Positions 13,852 through 21,277 of a DNA stretch of 21,277 nucleotides are shown here, piece after piece. The notes beneath the pieces were generated by a model, which had not been told where the DNA came from, ran no database searches, and saw only the letters and a program-made list of their open reading frames with translations. Source of the DNA: QHCE01 sp038260095 (GTDB lineage Bacteria > Actinomycetota > Actinomycetes > Mycobacteriales > QHCE01); assembly GCA_038260095.1 (NCBI GenBank), contig JBBSOC010000036.1, forward strand, positions 1-21,277, written 5' to 3'. The position numbers and the translations under genes are program-made. The stretch's first letter is position 1. Each line of letters opens with the position of its first letter.

Positions 13852-15105
13852 ATGACTGACTTCAATCTCGAAAAAGCGGAAGCGGAAGTGCCGTCGAAAA
13901 ACCCGCGTTTAGAGCAGGTCATTCCAGACGCTGATCTGCTGACACAGATGATTGATGAAGGCTACGTCAAGGTGCGAGAGCACCCCGAGTTTTCCTACCA
14001 GATCTACAACTATACCGATAAATGCCAGTGGGACGGCATATGGAACGACGTAACGACCCGCTGCCGTGGGCTTATCATCCACACGCCCACGAATGAGGTA
14101 ATCGCACGCCCGTTCCCAAAGTTTTTCAACCACAACCAGGAACAAGCCGCCGGTATCATCACCCAGACGGCCCACGTGAAGGTGACCGACAAGGCCGACG
14201 GATCTCTAGGCATCCTCTACCCGCTCCCGATGGGTGGACATGCGATCGCAACGCGCGGTTCGTTCATTTCCGATCAGGCGCAGCATGCAACCGAGATCTA
14301 CCACGAGCGCTATGCCGACCAGTGGGAACCTGTGCCAGGGGTGACGTACCTGTTCGAGATCATCTACCGCGACAACCGCATCGTCTTGGACTACGGCGAC
14401 ACAGACGATCTAGTGCACCTGGCAACGATCGACAACCATACGGGCATAACGCTGCCTGACAGCTTCGCCGATGGCTGGCCAGGGGAACGGGTCAAGCACT
14501 TTCCCTACACCAGCCTTGCGCAGGCGTTGGCAGCGCAACCGCGACCGAACGCCGAAGGGCTCGTGGTCTACTACCCCGAGACTGACCAGCGGGTGAAGAT
14601 CAAGCAGGACGACTACGTAGCGCTGCATCGCATCCTCACCGGCTGCACCGCCCGCACGCTGTGGAATCACATTGCCATTAACTGGGAGCTTGCCGCGGGA
14701 CAAACGGTGCGGCAGGTCGAGCAAGGCCTACGCGTAGGTCCCGAAACCGTGGCGCGGGTTCAGGCAGCGGGAACCAAGTGGATCGATAAGTTCCACGAGT
14801 CCACGCCGGAGGAGTTCTGGACGTGGGTCGACACCACAATTAAGCAGCTCCAAGACGACTTCGAGCGCACCTTGGTAGACATCCTTCGGGAGTACCGGGA
14901 GATTAAGGCTGAGCTCGGCGGAGGGAGCTACGTGGAGGAGAAAGACGTCTACCGGAAGGCATTCGCGGCTAAGGCGATCCAGTCTGAGCACAAGTCGGCT
15001 CTGTTCATGCTCGTCGACGACCGACGAATCGACACCTACATTTTCCGCCTGATCTACCCCGATCACGAAACCCCGTTCATGACAGTGTCGGAAGACGTCG
15101 CGTGA
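13852..15105 (+). CDS. T4 Rnl1-type RNA ligase
   Basis: This 417-residue ATP-dependent ligase has the full set of nucleotidyltransferase motifs: motif I KADGS with the adenylation lysine K114, motif Ia TRGSF (135-139), motif III FEIIYRDNRIV (168-178), motif IV EGLVV (235-239) and motif V VKIK (248-251). The NRIV spacing and the extended C-terminal helical domain are typical of the bacteriophage T4 RNA ligase 1 family (374 residues in T4). It seals 3'-OH and 5'-phosphate RNA ends; in T4 this repairs tRNA cut by an anticodon nuclease. ATG 13852 has AGGA seven bases upstream. It overlaps the kinase gene by four bases (GTGA), so the two enzymes form a coupled healing-and-sealing pair. Phage origin with recruitment to the chromosome is likely but inferred. 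Confidence 0.9.
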   Translation: MTDFNLEKAEAEVPSKNPRLEQVIPDADLLTQMIDEGYVKVREHPEFSYQIYNYTDKCQWDGIWNDVTTRCRGLIIHTPTNEVIARPFPKFFNHNQEQAAGIITQTAHVKVTDKADGSLGILYPLPMGGHAIATRGSFISDQAQHATEIYHERYADQWEPVPGVTYLFEIIYRDNRIVLDYGDTDDLVHLATIDNHTGITLPDSFADGWPGERVKHFPYTSLAQALAAQPRPNAEGLVVYYPETDQRVKIKQDDYVALHRILTGCTARTLWNHIAINWELAAGQTVRQVEQGLRVGPETVARVQAAGTKWIDKFHESTPEEFWTWVDTTIKQLQDDFERTLVDILREYREIKAELGGGSYVEEKDVYRKAFAAKAIQSEHKSALFMLVDDRRIDTYIFRLIYPDHETPFMTVSEDVA

Positions 15106-16043
15106 CCGAGAACACTCCCCGCCTCGTCATCACTCGCGGCTTGCCTGGTTCCGGTAAGACCACCTGGGCGAGATCGATCGGGGTGACGCGTGTGAACCGC
15201 GACGAGCTACGCCTCATGCTGTACCCGGAATACCGGGGTAAGCCGAATTGGACCCGTGAGCGCCATGTCACCGAGGCGCAGCGCGCATTGGTTATTGCCC
15301 TACTGAAGGCCGGGCAAAGCGTGATCGTGGACGACACGAACCTGCGCGCGAAGCAAGCTAGGAATTGGCTCGACCTTGCCGTTTCACTGGGTGTCCCATG
15401 GGAAGTCAAGAATTTCGACACTCCGGTCGAGGAATGCATTCGCCGCGACAGTCTCAGAGAGCATCCAGTAGGTGAGGCCGTCATACGGGACATGTATGCC
15501 AAGTTTTTTCAAGGCAAGGACTATCTCCCCATGGTTTCGGTTCCGTCATCGGATGAGAACCAGGTTCAGGAAACCAAGGAAGCCTACTTAGCGCCCGAGG
15601 GTGCAACCACAGCGCTGATCGTCGATCTAGACGGCACACTCGCGCTCATTGGCGATAGGTCACCCTACGACTGGTCACGCGTCGGGGAAGACGAAATGAA
15701 CTGGCCCATCTTTTACGTCATGACCGCTTTGCGCGACGCCATGACAGCAGAGGTGATCTTCGTATCAGGCCGTTCCGAGGAATGCCGCCCACAGACCGAG
15801 CAATGGCTTAGCGATAAACTGGCTCTTGGATATCCATACATAGACAAGGAAACCTTTCCGCCGCTGTTCATGCGCCCAGCCGGTGACAACCGCAAAGACG
15901 CCATCATCAAGCGGGAGATTTTCGACCAACACATCCGCGACAAGTACGACGTGAAATACGTCATTGACGACCGAAACCAAGTGGTGGCCATGTGGAGATC
16001 GCTTGGCCTCACAGTGTTACAAGTAGCAGACGGAGACTTCTAA
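15102..16043 (+). CDS. T4 Pnkp-type polynucleotide 5'-kinase / 3'-phosphatase
   Basis: This 313-residue bifunctional enzyme has an N-terminal kinase P-loop GLPGSGKT (residues 13-20), the NRDELR segment with the likely general base D34, and VDDTNLR (76-82). The C-terminal HAD phosphatase has DLDGT (175-179, nucleophile D175 and acid D177), a VSGRSEECR motif II region and VIDDRNQV as the final acidic motif. Length and order match T4 polynucleotide kinase-phosphatase (301 residues), which converts 3'-phosphate and 5'-OH ends into ligatable ends. All catalytic positions appear intact. The GTG start overlaps the ligase stop codon, indicating coupled translation and joint action on broken RNA. Confidence 0.9.
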   Translation: MTENTPRLVITRGLPGSGKTTWARSIGVTRVNRDELRLMLYPEYRGKPNWTRERHVTEAQRALVIALLKAGQSVIVDDTNLRAKQARNWLDLAVSLGVPWEVKNFDTPVEECIRRDSLREHPVGEAVIRDMYAKFFQGKDYLPMVSVPSSDENQVQETKEAYLAPEGATTALIVDLDGTLALIGDRSPYDWSRVGEDEMNWPIFYVMTALRDAMTAEVIFVSGRSEECRPQTEQWLSDKLALGYPYIDKETFPPLFMRPAGDNRKDAIIKREIFDQHIRDKYDVKYVIDDRNQVVAMWRSLGLTVLQVADGDF

Positions 16044-16054
16044 TGCTTAGCACA

Positions 16055-16075
16055 GGTAACACCGAAACTGTTACC
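16055..16075. terminator. Perfect 7-bp hairpin after the kinase gene
   Basis: GGTAACA (16055-16061) and TGTTACC (16069-16075) are separated by seven bases and begin 11 bases after the stop codon. There is no T-run, so it may be a weak terminator or an operator. Confidence 0.4.
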
Positions 16076-16099
16076 ACTTCCTTCCCTAGGAGAACGCCG

Positions 16100-16192
16100 A
16101 TGACGAAACCCGGAGCGGTTAACCCTCAGCTGGCGTTTCCCCCCCGTTCCTGCGGCGTAACCGCAAAATTCATCTATCTTCGAAGTCCATAG
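16100..16192 (+). CDS. Possible 30-residue small ORF running into repeat copy B
   Basis: An ATG with AGGAGA six bases upstream opens a 30-codon frame (MTKPGAVNPQLAFPPRSC...). It crosses the 44-bp repeat and stops just after it. The good ribosome-binding site suggests a real start; the crossing of a non-coding repeat suggests the remainder of a gene was replaced by recombination at the repeat. I recognise no family. Confidence 0.25.
   Translation: MTKPGAVNPQLAFPPRSCGVTAKFIYLRSP
16131..16174 (+). repeat. 44-bp direct repeat, copy B (right flank of RNA-repair cassette)
   Basis: This is the same-orientation partner of 13569-13613. It too is framed by an inverted pair, GCGGTTA (16115-16121) and TAACCGC (16158-16164), matching the GCGGTTACG/CGTAACCGC pair around copy A. 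The palindrome that follows copy A is missing here. Confidence 0.92.
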
Positions 16193-16232
16193 ACTCGACA
16201 GCATGAACGCATTTGGGGAGGCTTGATGCCGG

Positions 16233-16772
16233 ATGAGGTATCGTGGCTCTATGAACGCAGCGCTGACCACAGTAGACCGGACGGCAGGGAACCTGCTCCG
16301 GGAAGCTCGATCGCGACGTCACATGTCTCAACGCGATCTCGCCGTGGCAGCCGGAGTGCCGCAGTCGATGGTGACTCGCATTGAGACTGGATCGCGACAG
16401 CCGAGCATTCCGACATTGAAACGATTACTCGATGCCACTGGGTTTGCCATTAAACCTAATTTATCGAATGCCATACGGCCCTCCCAGCTGTTGGTTAAGT
16501 ACCGTGATCAACTGAGCGACTTAGCGCGTGAATATGGAATTATCAGAGTGCGAGTATTCGGGTCGGTGGTTCGGGGAGAGGATCGATCTGACAGCGACCT
16601 AGACCTACTTGTCGACCTAGATCCCAGCGTCGGATCGCTGAAACACCTTGGTTTTGCCGAGGCTGCTGAACAGATTCTCGGGTGCCGCGTTGACGTTGTA
16701 ACCAGCCAAAGTTTACACGAGCTGATCCGCGATGCCGTCCTTGGAGAAGCACAAGAATTAGAGCAGGTGTAG
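16233..16772 (+). CDS. HTH-MNT fusion antitoxin (XRE helix-turn-helix plus nucleotidyltransferase)
   Basis: This 179-residue protein has an XRE-type HTH at about residues 17-70 (LLREARSRRHMSQRDLAVAAGVPQSMVTRIETG). It is followed by a minimal nucleotidyltransferase with the exact GS-x10-D-x-D signature (GS 110-111, D122, D124) and VDVV near 153. The MNT half should AMPylate the HepT toxin encoded two bases downstream, and the HTH half should autorepress the operon. The start is ATG 16233, with GGGGAGG eleven bases upstream; ATG 16251 is an alternative that keeps the whole HTH. It is not a close relative of the mnt at 7278, which lacks an HTH. Confidence 0.88.
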   Translation: MRYRGSMNAALTTVDRTAGNLLREARSRRHMSQRDLAVAAGVPQSMVTRIETGSRQPSIPTLKRLLDATGFAIKPNLSNAIRPSQLLVKYRDQLSDLAREYGIIRVRVFGSVVRGEDRSDSDLDLLVDLDPSVGSLKHLGFAEAAEQILGCRVDVVTSQSLHELIRDAVLGEAQELEQV

Positions 16773-16774
16773 GT

Positions 16775-17125
16775 ATGGAGACGCGTTTTGCGCAACGCTT
16801 GCTACTGCTCCACGAAACCTGCAGCCGCATCGCACGGCTGGTAGATAGGGGCCGAAGGGCCTTTAACACTGATGAAGCGCTGTTTGACGCGTGCCAATTG
16901 GGAATTGTGCGCTTAAACAGCGACCTTGAGCGGCTTGGTCCAGATTGGCTACACGCGCATCCTCAACTCCCTAGAACCGAGGTTCGAGGACTACGGAATC
17001 GTATAGGCCACGACTACCACTCAGTCGATCCTGAGGTCCTCTGGCGAGTTGTGTCGGTTTGCGTACCAGAGCTTCACCAGAGCCTCCGTGAGGAGATAAC
17101 AGCAGCAAAGACTTCTTTGGCCTAA
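16775..17125 (+). CDS. HepT-like HEPN RNase toxin
   Basis: This 116-residue, all-helical protein has the HEPN signature R-x4-H-x-Y as RNRIGHDY (R74, H79, Y81). The tyrosine is the residue AMPylated by MntA-type antitoxins in characterised HepT/MntA pairs. The gene starts two bases after the antitoxin stop codon and ends 11 bases before the convergent DUF4233 gene. Length and all active-site residues are intact, unlike the hepT stub at 7580. HEPN toxins of this group are RNases acting on tRNA or mRNA; the target here is unknown. Confidence 0.85.
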   Translation: METRFAQRLLLLHETCSRIARLVDRGRRAFNTDEALFDACQLGIVRLNSDLERLGPDWLHAHPQLPRTEVRGLRNRIGHDYHSVDPEVLWRVVSVCVPELHQSLREEITAAKTSLA

Positions 17126-17136
17126 TGTCCGCCGCA

Positions 17137-17520
17137 CTAGCTTGGTCCCAACACAGCACGACGGACTTTTAGTATGTAAAGCCACACGCAGATAAACACC
17201 AGGCCTAACACTAAGAGCGCCACATGAATGAACCCACCCAGCGTGACCGCAAACTGCGCCGCCAGCCCCAGCCACCAACCCCAGTTGTGCCGCAGCAGGC
17301 CGGCTACCACGCCGCATAGCACCACCAGGCCGCCCACAACGCTGAGCGCCACCGGCGTAGCAACGCTACTGAGCTGCCGCATTGGTTGTAGCGCAAGTAG
17401 TAAAACCAGGGTCTCCAGCAGCAGGGTTGCCGCGCCAATTCCCCGGACCGCCGCCCCTGGATTGCGCAGCCCGGATCGGCGAGGTTGGGCGGAAGGAGGT
17501 TCTACAGGTTGGTGTGTCAT
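17137..17520 (-). CDS. DUF4233 four-TM membrane protein
   Basis: This 127-residue protein has four hydrophobic segments (AATLLLETLVLLLAL; VALSVVGGLVVLCGVVAGLL; WWLGLAAQFAVTLGGFI; ALLVLGLVFICVWLYIL) after a Pro/Arg-rich cytoplasmic N-terminus. Position directly after folC, with the ATG overlapping the folC stop (ATGA, 17517-17520), is the standard actinobacterial setting for DUF4233. Its function is unknown; the coupling suggests co-expression with folate metabolism and valS. Confidence 0.85.
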   Translation of the reverse strand: MTHQPVEPPSAQPRRSGLRNPGAAVRGIGAATLLLETLVLLLALQPMRQLSSVATPVALSVVGGLVVLCGVVAGLLRHNWGWWLGLAAQFAVTLGGFIHVALLVLGLVFICVWLYILKVRRAVLGPS

Positions 17521-18893
17521 CGGAGCAATCGTCGCGCATCGCCCGCGGTAACCACCGAGCCGGTCACCAAAATGCCGGCACCGGCTAGCGGTACACCGCC
17601 GCCGGTGAACTCTTCCTCTTCGGCGATACGCACGGCGCAGGAGATCGCATCATCTAGGCGCGGTGACACATCTACCCGGTCTGGGCCAAAGATTTTCACG
17701 GCGGCCGCGGCAAGTTCATCTACGTTCATCGCCCGTGGTGAGGAGTTTTGGGTAACAACAATCTGCTCCACGGCCGGCTCCAGTAACTCCAGCATTCCGC
17801 GAACATTCTTGTCGATAAGTGGGCTGAACACAGCAATCAACCGGCGAAACCTGAACGACTCCGCTACCGCGACGAGAGTGGCTCGCAAACCATGTGGGTT
17901 ATGCGCGGCGTCTATAATGATCGCCGGCGAACTCCGTACCAGCTCTAACCGGCCCGGCGAACTCACCTGGGTAAAAGCCTCGCGAACTACCTCGGCGTCA
18001 AGGGGCTTTGCGCTCCCCGCGCCAAAGAACGCCTCCACGGCGGCAAGCGCTACCGCGGCGTTTTGCGCCTGATGCGCGCCATACAGCGGAAGGAAAATTT
18101 CTGCGTATGTGCCGCTGAGACCTTGCAGTGTCAGCTCCTGTCCACCTACGGCGAGAGCGCGGTTGCGTACACCGAACTCCACACCCTCCCGCGCAACGCT
18201 CGCGTCCACCGCAACCGCACGAGCCAGCAATGGTTTTAGTGCCTCTAGTGACTGCGTGGCACACACCACAACCGAGTTCGCGGCGATGATCCCCGCCTTC
18301 TCCGCGGCAATCTCAGCGATGGTGTCACCGAGGATCGCTTGATGATCCAAGTCGATGGGGGTAATAACCGCGATGGCCGAATCAATCACATTGGTGGCAT
18401 CCCAACGACCGCCCAGGCCCACCTCTATGACCGCGGCATCCACGGGGGCGTCGGCAAACGCGGCAAACGCGAGTGCGGTGACAAACTCAAAGTAGCTAAC
18501 TGTGTCACCTGAGCTTTCGGCTGAGCTATTGCCCGAGCTGGCACTGAGTGCATCGATCAGGTCGACGCAAGGGGCAACCTCCCGATACACCGCCACCAAC
18601 TCTTGAGGGCTGATCGGTTCTCCATCTAGCGCAATGCGTTCGGCGACGCTGTCCAGATGCGGGCTGGTGTTGCGACCTGTGCGTAAGCCATGTGCCCGCA
18701 GCAGCGACTCGATCATCCGGCTGGTCGAAGTCTTGCCGTTGGTGCCCGCGACGTGAATCGTCGGATATGCCCGCTGCGGATTGCCCAAGGCATCCAGCAA
18801 AGCCTCAATTCGCTCCAGGCCTGGTGCCATCCGGCTTGGACCGCGGCGCGTCAAAGCAGCTTCGACATCAGCTAAAGGGTGCACTGTAACCAT
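17517..18893 (-). CDS. folC: Folylpolyglutamate synthase / dihydrofolate synthase
   Basis: This 458-residue Mur-ligase-family enzyme ligates glutamate to (dihydro)folate or dihydropteroate using ATP. Visible family motifs are the P-loop VAGTNGKTSTSRM (about residues 48-60), SPHLDSVAERI (81-91), the YFEFVTALAF and VGLGGRWDATN segments (the latter a FolC signature) and the C-terminal DAAHNPHG motif. Length is normal. The ATG at 18893 has no strong ribosome-binding site; GTG at 18884 is an alternative. It lies downstream of valS in the usual actinobacterial order and overlaps the DUF4233 gene. Confidence 0.95.
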   Translation of the reverse strand: MVTVHPLADVEAALTRRGPSRMAPGLERIEALLDALGNPQRAYPTIHVAGTNGKTSTSRMIESLLRAHGLRTGRNTSPHLDSVAERIALDGEPISPQELVAVYREVAPCVDLIDALSASSGNSSAESSGDTVSYFEFVTALAFAAFADAPVDAAVIEVGLGGRWDATNVIDSAIAVITPIDLDHQAILGDTIAEIAAEKAGIIAANSVVVCATQSLEALKPLLARAVAVDASVAREGVEFGVRNRALAVGGQELTLQGLSGTYAEIFLPLYGAHQAQNAAVALAAVEAFFGAGSAKPLDAEVVREAFTQVSSPGRLELVRSSPAIIIDAAHNPHGLRATLVAVAESFRFRRLIAVFSPLIDKNVRGMLELLEPAVEQIVVTQNSSPRAMNVDELAAAAVKIFGPDRVDVSPRLDDAISCAVRIAEEEEFTGGGVPLAGAGILVTGSVVTAGDARRLLR

Positions 18894-19017
18894 TAGTGCA
18901 AGCAGGGGATCGATTGCATGTCGATAACGGTAGTAGGGCTATCTGACCGTCTACCAGCGGCTAGGCGAGTTGTGACCTACACCGCTTACCTAGGCAGCGC
19001 TCCAACCTTTCGAGCTG

Positions 19018-19050
19018 ACTCTCGACAACTTGTGCCAAGTTGTCGAGAGT
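19018..19050. terminator. Perfect 14-bp hairpin between valS and folC
   Basis: ACTCTCGACAACTT (19018-19031) pairs perfectly with AAGTTGTCGAGAGT (19037-19050) around a five-base loop. It begins 24 bases past the valS stop codon on the minus strand. There is no T-run. It is probably a terminator or attenuator that partly separates valS from folC. Confidence 0.7.
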
Positions 19051-19074
19051 TTGGTGGCCTCAGGCCGTCCCTAA

Positions 19075-21277
19075 CTACAGCAAGACATCCACTCGAAGTT
19101 GACCGTCCTGAGCGGGTAGCAGCTCCAAATGCTGCACATGACCGGCGGACCGGAGATCGTTCTGCACGGTAAGCGCCGCGGTCAGCGTCGCTGGGTCAGC
19201 GCTAATCATCAGCTTCGTAACGTCGCTGCGCATAGATAACTTAGCGTCAGACTTAGCTTTACGTACGGCACCAATCAATACAGCGGCTGCCTCCAGCAGC
19301 TCCGGCTCTTCTATCGACCGCACGCCGCCAAGCTCTCGCGCCGTGGGCCAGCTACTGCGATGCACACTGCCGTCCTGCCACCACGCCCAGACCTCCTCGG
19401 TGACGAAAGGCAAGAAGGGTGCGAATAGTCGCAGCTGGGCTCGTAAAGCCAGCCGCAACGCGGCGCGGGCCGAAGTAGCGGGCGCGTCACCGTACTCGCC
19501 GTACGCACGGGTCTTTACCAACTCCACGTAGTTATCGCAGAAGAACCAGAAGAACTGTTCGGCCCGTTCTAGCGCGCGCGCATAGTCATAGGCTTCGAAC
19601 GCGGCCGTAGCGGCATCCACCACCGCGGCAAGCTCGCCCAGCATGGCCCGGTCGAGCGGCTCGGTGACCGCCGACAGATCGACGCTGGTGTCGCTTGTCA
19701 CAGCTGTTGTGAGCACGTCCGCGCCACCCGTCGTGCTCACACCGAGCACGTCCGCGCCTCCCGTCGTGCCCACACCGAGCACGAACTTGCTCGCGTTCAG
19801 CAGCTTCACGGCAAGGCGGCGGCCCACCTTCATCTGACCGGTATCGAAGGCGGTATCGGTACCAGGGCGCGCCGAAGCCGCCCAGTACCGCACAGCGTCG
19901 GAGCCAAGCTCCTCCAGCAGCGCCATGGGAGTTACCACATTGCCTTTGGATTTGGACATCTTCTTGCGGTCCGGGTCCAGAATCCAGCCGGAGATCGCGA
20001 CATGTCGCCACGGCACTTGATCGTGCTCGTCATGGGAGCGCAGCATCGTGGAGAACAGCCAGGTGCGAATGATTTCATGCGCTTGTGGCCGCAAATCCAT
20101 CGGAAAGACCCGAGAGTACAAATCGTCGTCGCTCCCCCACCCGCCGGCGATCTGCGGGGTAAGCGAGGACGTGGCCCAGGTGTCCATCACATCGGGGTCG
20201 CCGATGAAACCACCAGGCCGACCACGGTCGGCCTGCGTGAAACCGGGCGGAACGTCGCTGCTGGGATCGACAGGCAGGCTAGCTTCATCCGGAACGAGAG
20301 GAGCGCAGTAGTCCGGTTCACCGTTAGCGTCTAGTAAATACCACACCGGAATGGGTACACCGAAGAATCGCTGCCGGCTAATCAGCCAGTCACCGTTGAG
20401 GCCGTTCACCCAATTGTCGTACCGGACGCGCATGTACTCCGGGTGCCAACTCAGTTCACGCCCGCGTTCCAATAGCGCGGCACGCAGTCGTTCATCACGG
20501 CCACCATTACGGATGTACCACTGGCGAGAAGTGACGATCTCCAGCGGTTTCTCGCCTTTTTCGTAGAACTTCACCGGACGGGTGATGGGCCGCGGTTTCC
20601 CATCTAGATCCCCGGCCGCAGCCAGCAATTCCACTGTCTTCTGTCGCGCTGAGTGCACAGTCAAGCCAGTTAGCTGCGCATAGGCGGCGAGCCCGACCGG
20701 TGAATCGAGGCCGGAGGGCGGGTCGGCCAGGATGCGACCATCACGGCCAATCACTGCACGGGTCGCCAAGTCAAGTTCTCGCCACCATTGCACGTCCGTA
20801 AGGTCGCCGAATGTGCAGCACATAGCGATACCGGCTCCCCGGTCGATTTCCGCCGATTGATGGGCCAGGACTGGCACCTCAACGTCGAATAGTGGTGAAC
20901 GCACGGTGGAGCCAAATAGGTGTTGGTAACGCTCATCATCGGGATGAGCCACCAACGCGACGCAGGCCGCCAACAGCTCAGGCCGCGTGGTCTCGATGTA
21001 CACCCGATCGCCAGCCGGAGCGTGAAACGCAACGCGGTGCCAATCGCCAGGGTGCTCCCGGTCTTCCAGCTCGGCCTGCGCTACCGCGGTACGGAATGTG
21101 ACGTCCCACAGCGTGGGCGCCTCAGCCACGTACGCCTGGCCCCGCTCGTAGTTGCGCAGGAATGCCCGTTGCGACACCGCACGCGAACGTTCTCCGACAG
21201 TGGCATACGTCAAAGACCAGTCCACCGACAAGCCCAGCCGCTGCCACAGCTGCTCGAAGGCTTGTTCATCCAGCTGA
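19075..21277 (-). CDS. valS: Valyl-tRNA synthetase (5' end outside window)
   Basis: The frame is open to the right edge, so this is the C-terminal part (about 734 residues) of a class Ia synthetase that charges tRNA-Val. It includes the editing domain region (AQAELEDREHP, then RVYIETTRPELL, DVEVPVLAH and GAGIAMCCTFGD), the catalytic-fold signature KKMSKSKGN, the NASKFVL helix and the anticodon-binding domain (ARALERAEQFFWFFCDNYVELVK, then FLPFVTEEVW). The HIGH motif is beyond the window. The TTG near 21231 is not a start. A short in-frame tandem repeat is inserted after NASKFVLGV. The C-terminal tail is short, and I see no long coiled coil as in some ValRS. Confidence 0.95.
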   Translation of the reverse strand, partial: QLDEQAFEQLWQRLGLSVDWSLTYATVGERSRAVSQRAFLRNYERGQAYVAEAPTLWDVTFRTAVAQAELEDREHPGDWHRVAFHAPAGDRVYIETTRPELLAACVALVAHPDDERYQHLFGSTVRSPLFDVEVPVLAHQSAEIDRGAGIAMCCTFGDLTDVQWWRELDLATRAVIGRDGRILADPPSGLDSPVGLAAYAQLTGLTVHSARQKTVELLAAAGDLDGKPRPITRPVKFYEKGEKPLEIVTSRQWYIRNGGRDERLRAALLERGRELSWHPEYMRVRYDNWVNGLNGDWLISRQRFFGVPIPVWYLLDANGEPDYCAPLVPDEASLPVDPSSDVPPGFTQADRGRPGGFIGDPDVMDTWATSSLTPQIAGGWGSDDDLYSRVFPMDLRPQAHEIIRTWLFSTMLRSHDEHDQVPWRHVAISGWILDPDRKKMSKSKGNVVTPMALLEELGSDAVRYWAASARPGTDTAFDTGQMKVGRRLAVKLLNASKFVLGVGTTGGADVLGVSTTGGADVLTTAVTSDTSVDLSAVTEPLDRAMLGELAAVVDAATAAFEAYDYARALERAEQFFWFFCDNYVELVKTRAYGEYGDAPATSARAALRLALRAQLRLFAPFLPFVTEEVWAWWQDGSVHRSSWPTARELGGVRSIEEPELLEAAAVLIGAVRKAKSDAKLSMRSDVTKLMISADPATLTAALTVQNDLRSAGHVQHLELLPAQDGQLRVDVLL
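19711..19776. repeat. Two tandem 33-bp units inside valS
   Basis: Two adjacent 33-bp units (19711-19743 and 19744-19776) match at 31 of 33 positions, and the first seven bases of a third follow. On the minus strand they encode VLGV(G/S)TTGGAD twice between the catalytic domain and the anticodon-binding domain. The 11-codon unit preserves the frame. Confidence 0.9.

Noticed and set aside
16043..16099. Extension of the small ORF to an ATG overlapping the kinase stop (TAATG)
   Set aside because: It has no separate ribosome-binding site and runs through a hairpin; the ATG at 16100 with AGGAGA is the better start if the ORF is real.
19711..19783. Repeat array considered as a possible CRISPR
   Set aside because: There are only two adjoining units with no spacers, and both are translated in frame within valS.

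Overview
The window is chromosomal DNA from a high-GC actinobacterium, most likely of the order Mycobacteriales (Corynebacteriales). The evidence is an iniB-iniA-iniC type locus (known from mycobacteria and relatives), a separate IniR-like LuxR/ATPase regulator, and the actinobacterial order valS - folC - DUF4233. Genus cannot be fixed from sequence alone.

Layout. (1) 23-7160, the ini locus: a membrane-anchored Hsp70-like ATPase on the minus strand is divergent from two tandem, paralogous, His/Asp/Asn-rich IniB-like proteins, followed by two dynamin-like GTPases (IniA-like and IniC-like, start and stop codons overlapping as GTGA). The spacers contain three strong hairpins or dyads. (2) 7161-8893, a patchwork: an MNT nucleotidyltransferase antitoxin whose HepT partner survives only as a 29-codon stub, a HicB-HicA toxin-antitoxin pair, and a frameshifted membrane-protein gene. 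The hicBA pair lies between two perfect 33-bp copies of the mnt 3' end. (3) 8914-13482: an AAA/DUF234 ATPase and an IniR-like regulator, both minus strand. The 3' end of the regulator gene is repeated, at about 83% identity, downstream of the ATPase gene, so the ATPase looks like an insertion that re-created the end of its target. (4) 13544-16192: a T4-like RNA ligase and a T4-like polynucleotide kinase/phosphatase in a two-gene operon with overlapping start and stop codons, bracketed by near-identical 45-bp direct repeats. (5) 16233-17125: an HTH-MNT fusion antitoxin with an intact HepT-type HEPN toxin. (6) 17137-21277, housekeeping on the minus strand: DUF4233 membrane protein, folC and the C-terminal part of valS, whose 5' end is outside the window.

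How it fits together. The ini genes plausibly form one envelope-stress membrane-remodelling system with IniR as its regulator. Between iniC and DUF4233/folC lies an accessory island built of small cassettes, three of which are bracketed by direct repeats of different age (100%, about 93% and about 83% identity). The most notable content is a complete end-healing and sealing RNA repair pair (Pnkp plus Rnl1-like ligase) immediately upstream of a HEPN RNase toxin module. This suggests, as inference only, that RNA damage and RNA repair functions have been collected at one site.
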